From Prostheceraeus crozeri (taxonomy: Eukaryota > Platyhelminthes > Polycladida > Euryleptidae), in contig CAJQUW010011528.1 of assembly GCA_907163375.1 (NCBI GenBank), positions 114,274-178,273 on the forward strand: DNA of 64,000 nt. The letters are read 5' to 3'. This document shows, one piece after another, positions 62,749-64,000 of the stretch (position 1 is the stretch's first letter; each line of letters opens with the position of its first letter). The notes beneath the pieces were generated by a model. That model saw only the letters and a list, made by a program, of their open reading frames with translations. It had not been told where the DNA came from and made no database searches. The position numbers and the translations under genes are program-made.

Positions 62749-64000
62749 ATGTCTTTGCTAATTGAAAATAAATTTGAATTAGATAAACCACCAGGTGTTA
62801 GTTATAATCAAAAAAAGAATGACTATATAAGAATTGCTATGAATCCCGGATCTTCTAGTAGAGTAAATACTGGAGGAGATTTAATTTTTGAAGTTGATAA
62901 TCAGCAGAGTTATTTATATTCACCTGATTCATTTTTACACTGTGAATATTCTTTATATAGTGATGCCAATTTTACAACACCATTACCAGATACCGATAAT
63001 ATTGCATTAGAGAATAATTTTTTTCCAAGATTATTTACACAAATGCGTTTAGATGTTGCAACTCGAAATATAGAAACAATAAGTGATTCTCCAGGTGTAA
63101 TTGATACAATGCTTAGATTTGTAACAATTGGTGAAAATAATAAAAAGTATGAAATCGAAGGTTGGTTTCCTGATACTAATGATGTTATAAGTATAGATGA
63201 TTTAACTTACGCTGGAACAGATGCAGCAGGAATTGCGAAAGATGTAGAAAATATTGCAAAACATTTACATAAAACAAACAATAGTGCATATAAAGAAAGA
63301 CGTGAATTTAACAAGAAAAGTAAACAGACAGTTAATTGGTCATTGTCTCCATTATTCGGATATTTAGATTATGATAAAATATCATATCAATTAAAATTTA
63401 AATTAATAATTCATCGCACAGCAAATAATGAATTAATCTTTTTTGGTAAGACTGGAAAAAAAGCATATTTAAAAATTGATAGACTTGAATGGTGGATTAA
63501 GCATATTACTCCTAGTTTAGAGGTTGAAACAGCTATTGCAACAAGATTAAATACTAACAAACCAATTTCAGTAAATTTTCTAAAGCGTACTGCTAGTTCA
63601 GTAACTTTTTCCGAACAAAGATTTAACTGGCATTTTACTAGAACTACGAATACTCCAAGATATTTATTACTAACATTTCAAAGAAATAATTCTCCAAGTT
63701 TTGATAAGAACAATAATCTTTTTCATATTAATACAATTCGAAGTTTACAAGTTTCATTAAATCAAACCCGATATCCAATTTATCCATTAAGATTCGATGA
63801 TACCAATAATCAATTTATGGAAGGTTATGATTCTTATAGAAATCTTTGTCTAGAATTTGGAGTTGAAGCACAATTAACTCCTGGAGATTGGAGACATTTA
63901 TATCCTGTTTTCTGTTTCGATTTAAGTGCACAATCTGAAGATATTATCAAGACTGGTTGCGATGTAACAATTAATATTGAAAAGAAAGATTCCACAACTT
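62749..64000 (+). CDS. Major capsid protein (double jelly-roll), open to window end
   Basis: It starts MSLLIENKFELDKPP and remains open for at least 417 codons to the window edge. Landmarks are LIFEVDNQQSYLY, NNFFPRLFTQMRLDV, LSPLFGYLDYDKISYQLKF, FNWHFTRTTNTPRYLLLTFQ and PVFCFDLSAQSED. The Pol-2 copy has a 2-bp deletion after WWIKH; here the frame is continuous, so this copy lacks that defect. Only about 30 residues should be missing beyond the window, judged from Pol-2. The start lies in TTTTTTATAAAAATG. Family assignment is by strand order recalled from animal Polinton capsid proteins. Confidence 0.72.
   Translation, partial: MSLLIENKFELDKPPGVSYNQKKNDYIRIAMNPGSSSRVNTGGDLIFEVDNQQSYLYSPDSFLHCEYSLYSDANFTTPLPDTDNIALENNFFPRLFTQMRLDVATRNIETISDSPGVIDTMLRFVTIGENNKKYEIEGWFPDTNDVISIDDLTYAGTDAAGIAKDVENIAKHLHKTNNSAYKERREFNKKSKQTVNWSLSPLFGYLDYDKISYQLKFKLIIHRTANNELIFFGKTGKKAYLKIDRLEWWIKHITPSLEVETAIATRLNTNKPISVNFLKRTASSVTFSEQRFNWHFTRTTNTPRYLLLTFQRNNSPSFDKNNNLFHINTIRSLQVSLNQTRYPIYPLRFDDTNNQFMEGYDSYRNLCLEFGVEAQLTPGDWRHLYPVFCFDLSAQSEDIIKTGCDVTINIEKKDSTT

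Larger units (their letters stand above)
49337..64000 (+). mobile_element. Pol-3: partial Polinton/Maverick element (left part)
   Basis: It begins AGTAATGGGCAAAAGACCG and runs off the window. It carries, in order, a terminal repeat, an element-specific gene, flipped-hairpin tandem repeats, a protease remnant, two-TM protein, MDKIR protein, penton-like protein, ATPase, an EndoVII-type polymerase and clamp-like protein (both minus), a fibre-like protein, a small virion-like protein and a major capsid gene that is still open at the window end. The order is the mirror of Pol-2 except that the polymerase module is of another type and points the other way. Confidence 0.9.

Overview
The window is animal nuclear DNA, most likely from an invertebrate. 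It is AT-rich and has no recognisable host gene. It is packed with eukaryotic mobile elements: three related Polinton/Maverick (adintovirus-like) elements, two piggyBac transposons, at least two non-LTR retrotransposons, a Penelope-like fragment, TA-flanked MITEs and several foldbacks. There is one assembly gap (31462-31484). Many reading frames are broken at homopolymer runs, by real decay, sequencing error or both. The species cannot be named from this sequence.

Layout. Pol-1 (1-6951) is the right-hand part of a Polinton whose left end lies outside the window; a nearly intact piggyBac (PB1, 4047-6591) sits inside its terminal repeat. From about 7560 to 31461 lies a decayed non-LTR element on the minus strand, opened by a MITE (7996-9041) and by a second piggyBac (PB2, 9122-29436). 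PB2 was itself opened by a complete 18-kb Polinton, Pol-2 (11026-29084), with the 6-bp target duplication ACCGCA. After the gap come a Penelope-like GIY-YIG fragment between inverted arms (31869-32508), a MITE nested in another copy of itself (33878-35854), an RTE-type LINE (35878-38759), and about 10 kb of gene-poor DNA with minisatellites and foldbacks. Pol-3 (49337 to the window end) is the left-hand part of a third Polinton.

The Polintons share one gene kit: a packaging ATPase, a penton-like minor capsid protein, a double jelly-roll major capsid protein, an adenain-type protease, a PLA2-like domain fused ahead of a DDE integrase, a protein-primed type B DNA polymerase, two small membrane-active virion-like proteins, a coiled-coil fibre-like protein, a possible sliding clamp, a two-TM protein and a conserved protein of unknown function. 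Together these cover replication, integration, capsid assembly and packaging, as expected of an integrating virus-like transposon. Each copy has broken genes, but different ones.

Main results. (1) Pol-2 carries a different DNA polymerase, in the opposite orientation, from Pol-1 and Pol-3, and it also has different terminal sequences, so polymerase and terminus seem to have been exchanged together. (2) A family of short GC-rich palindromes has spread through these AT-rich elements, sometimes as in-frame insertions in coding sequence; filled and empty sites can be compared inside this window. (3) The conserved genes share an A/T start-proximal motif. (4) The elements show local rearrangements: an inverted capsid-ATPase block in Pol-1, a 503-bp duplication in Pol-2 and a flipped hairpin loop in Pol-3.
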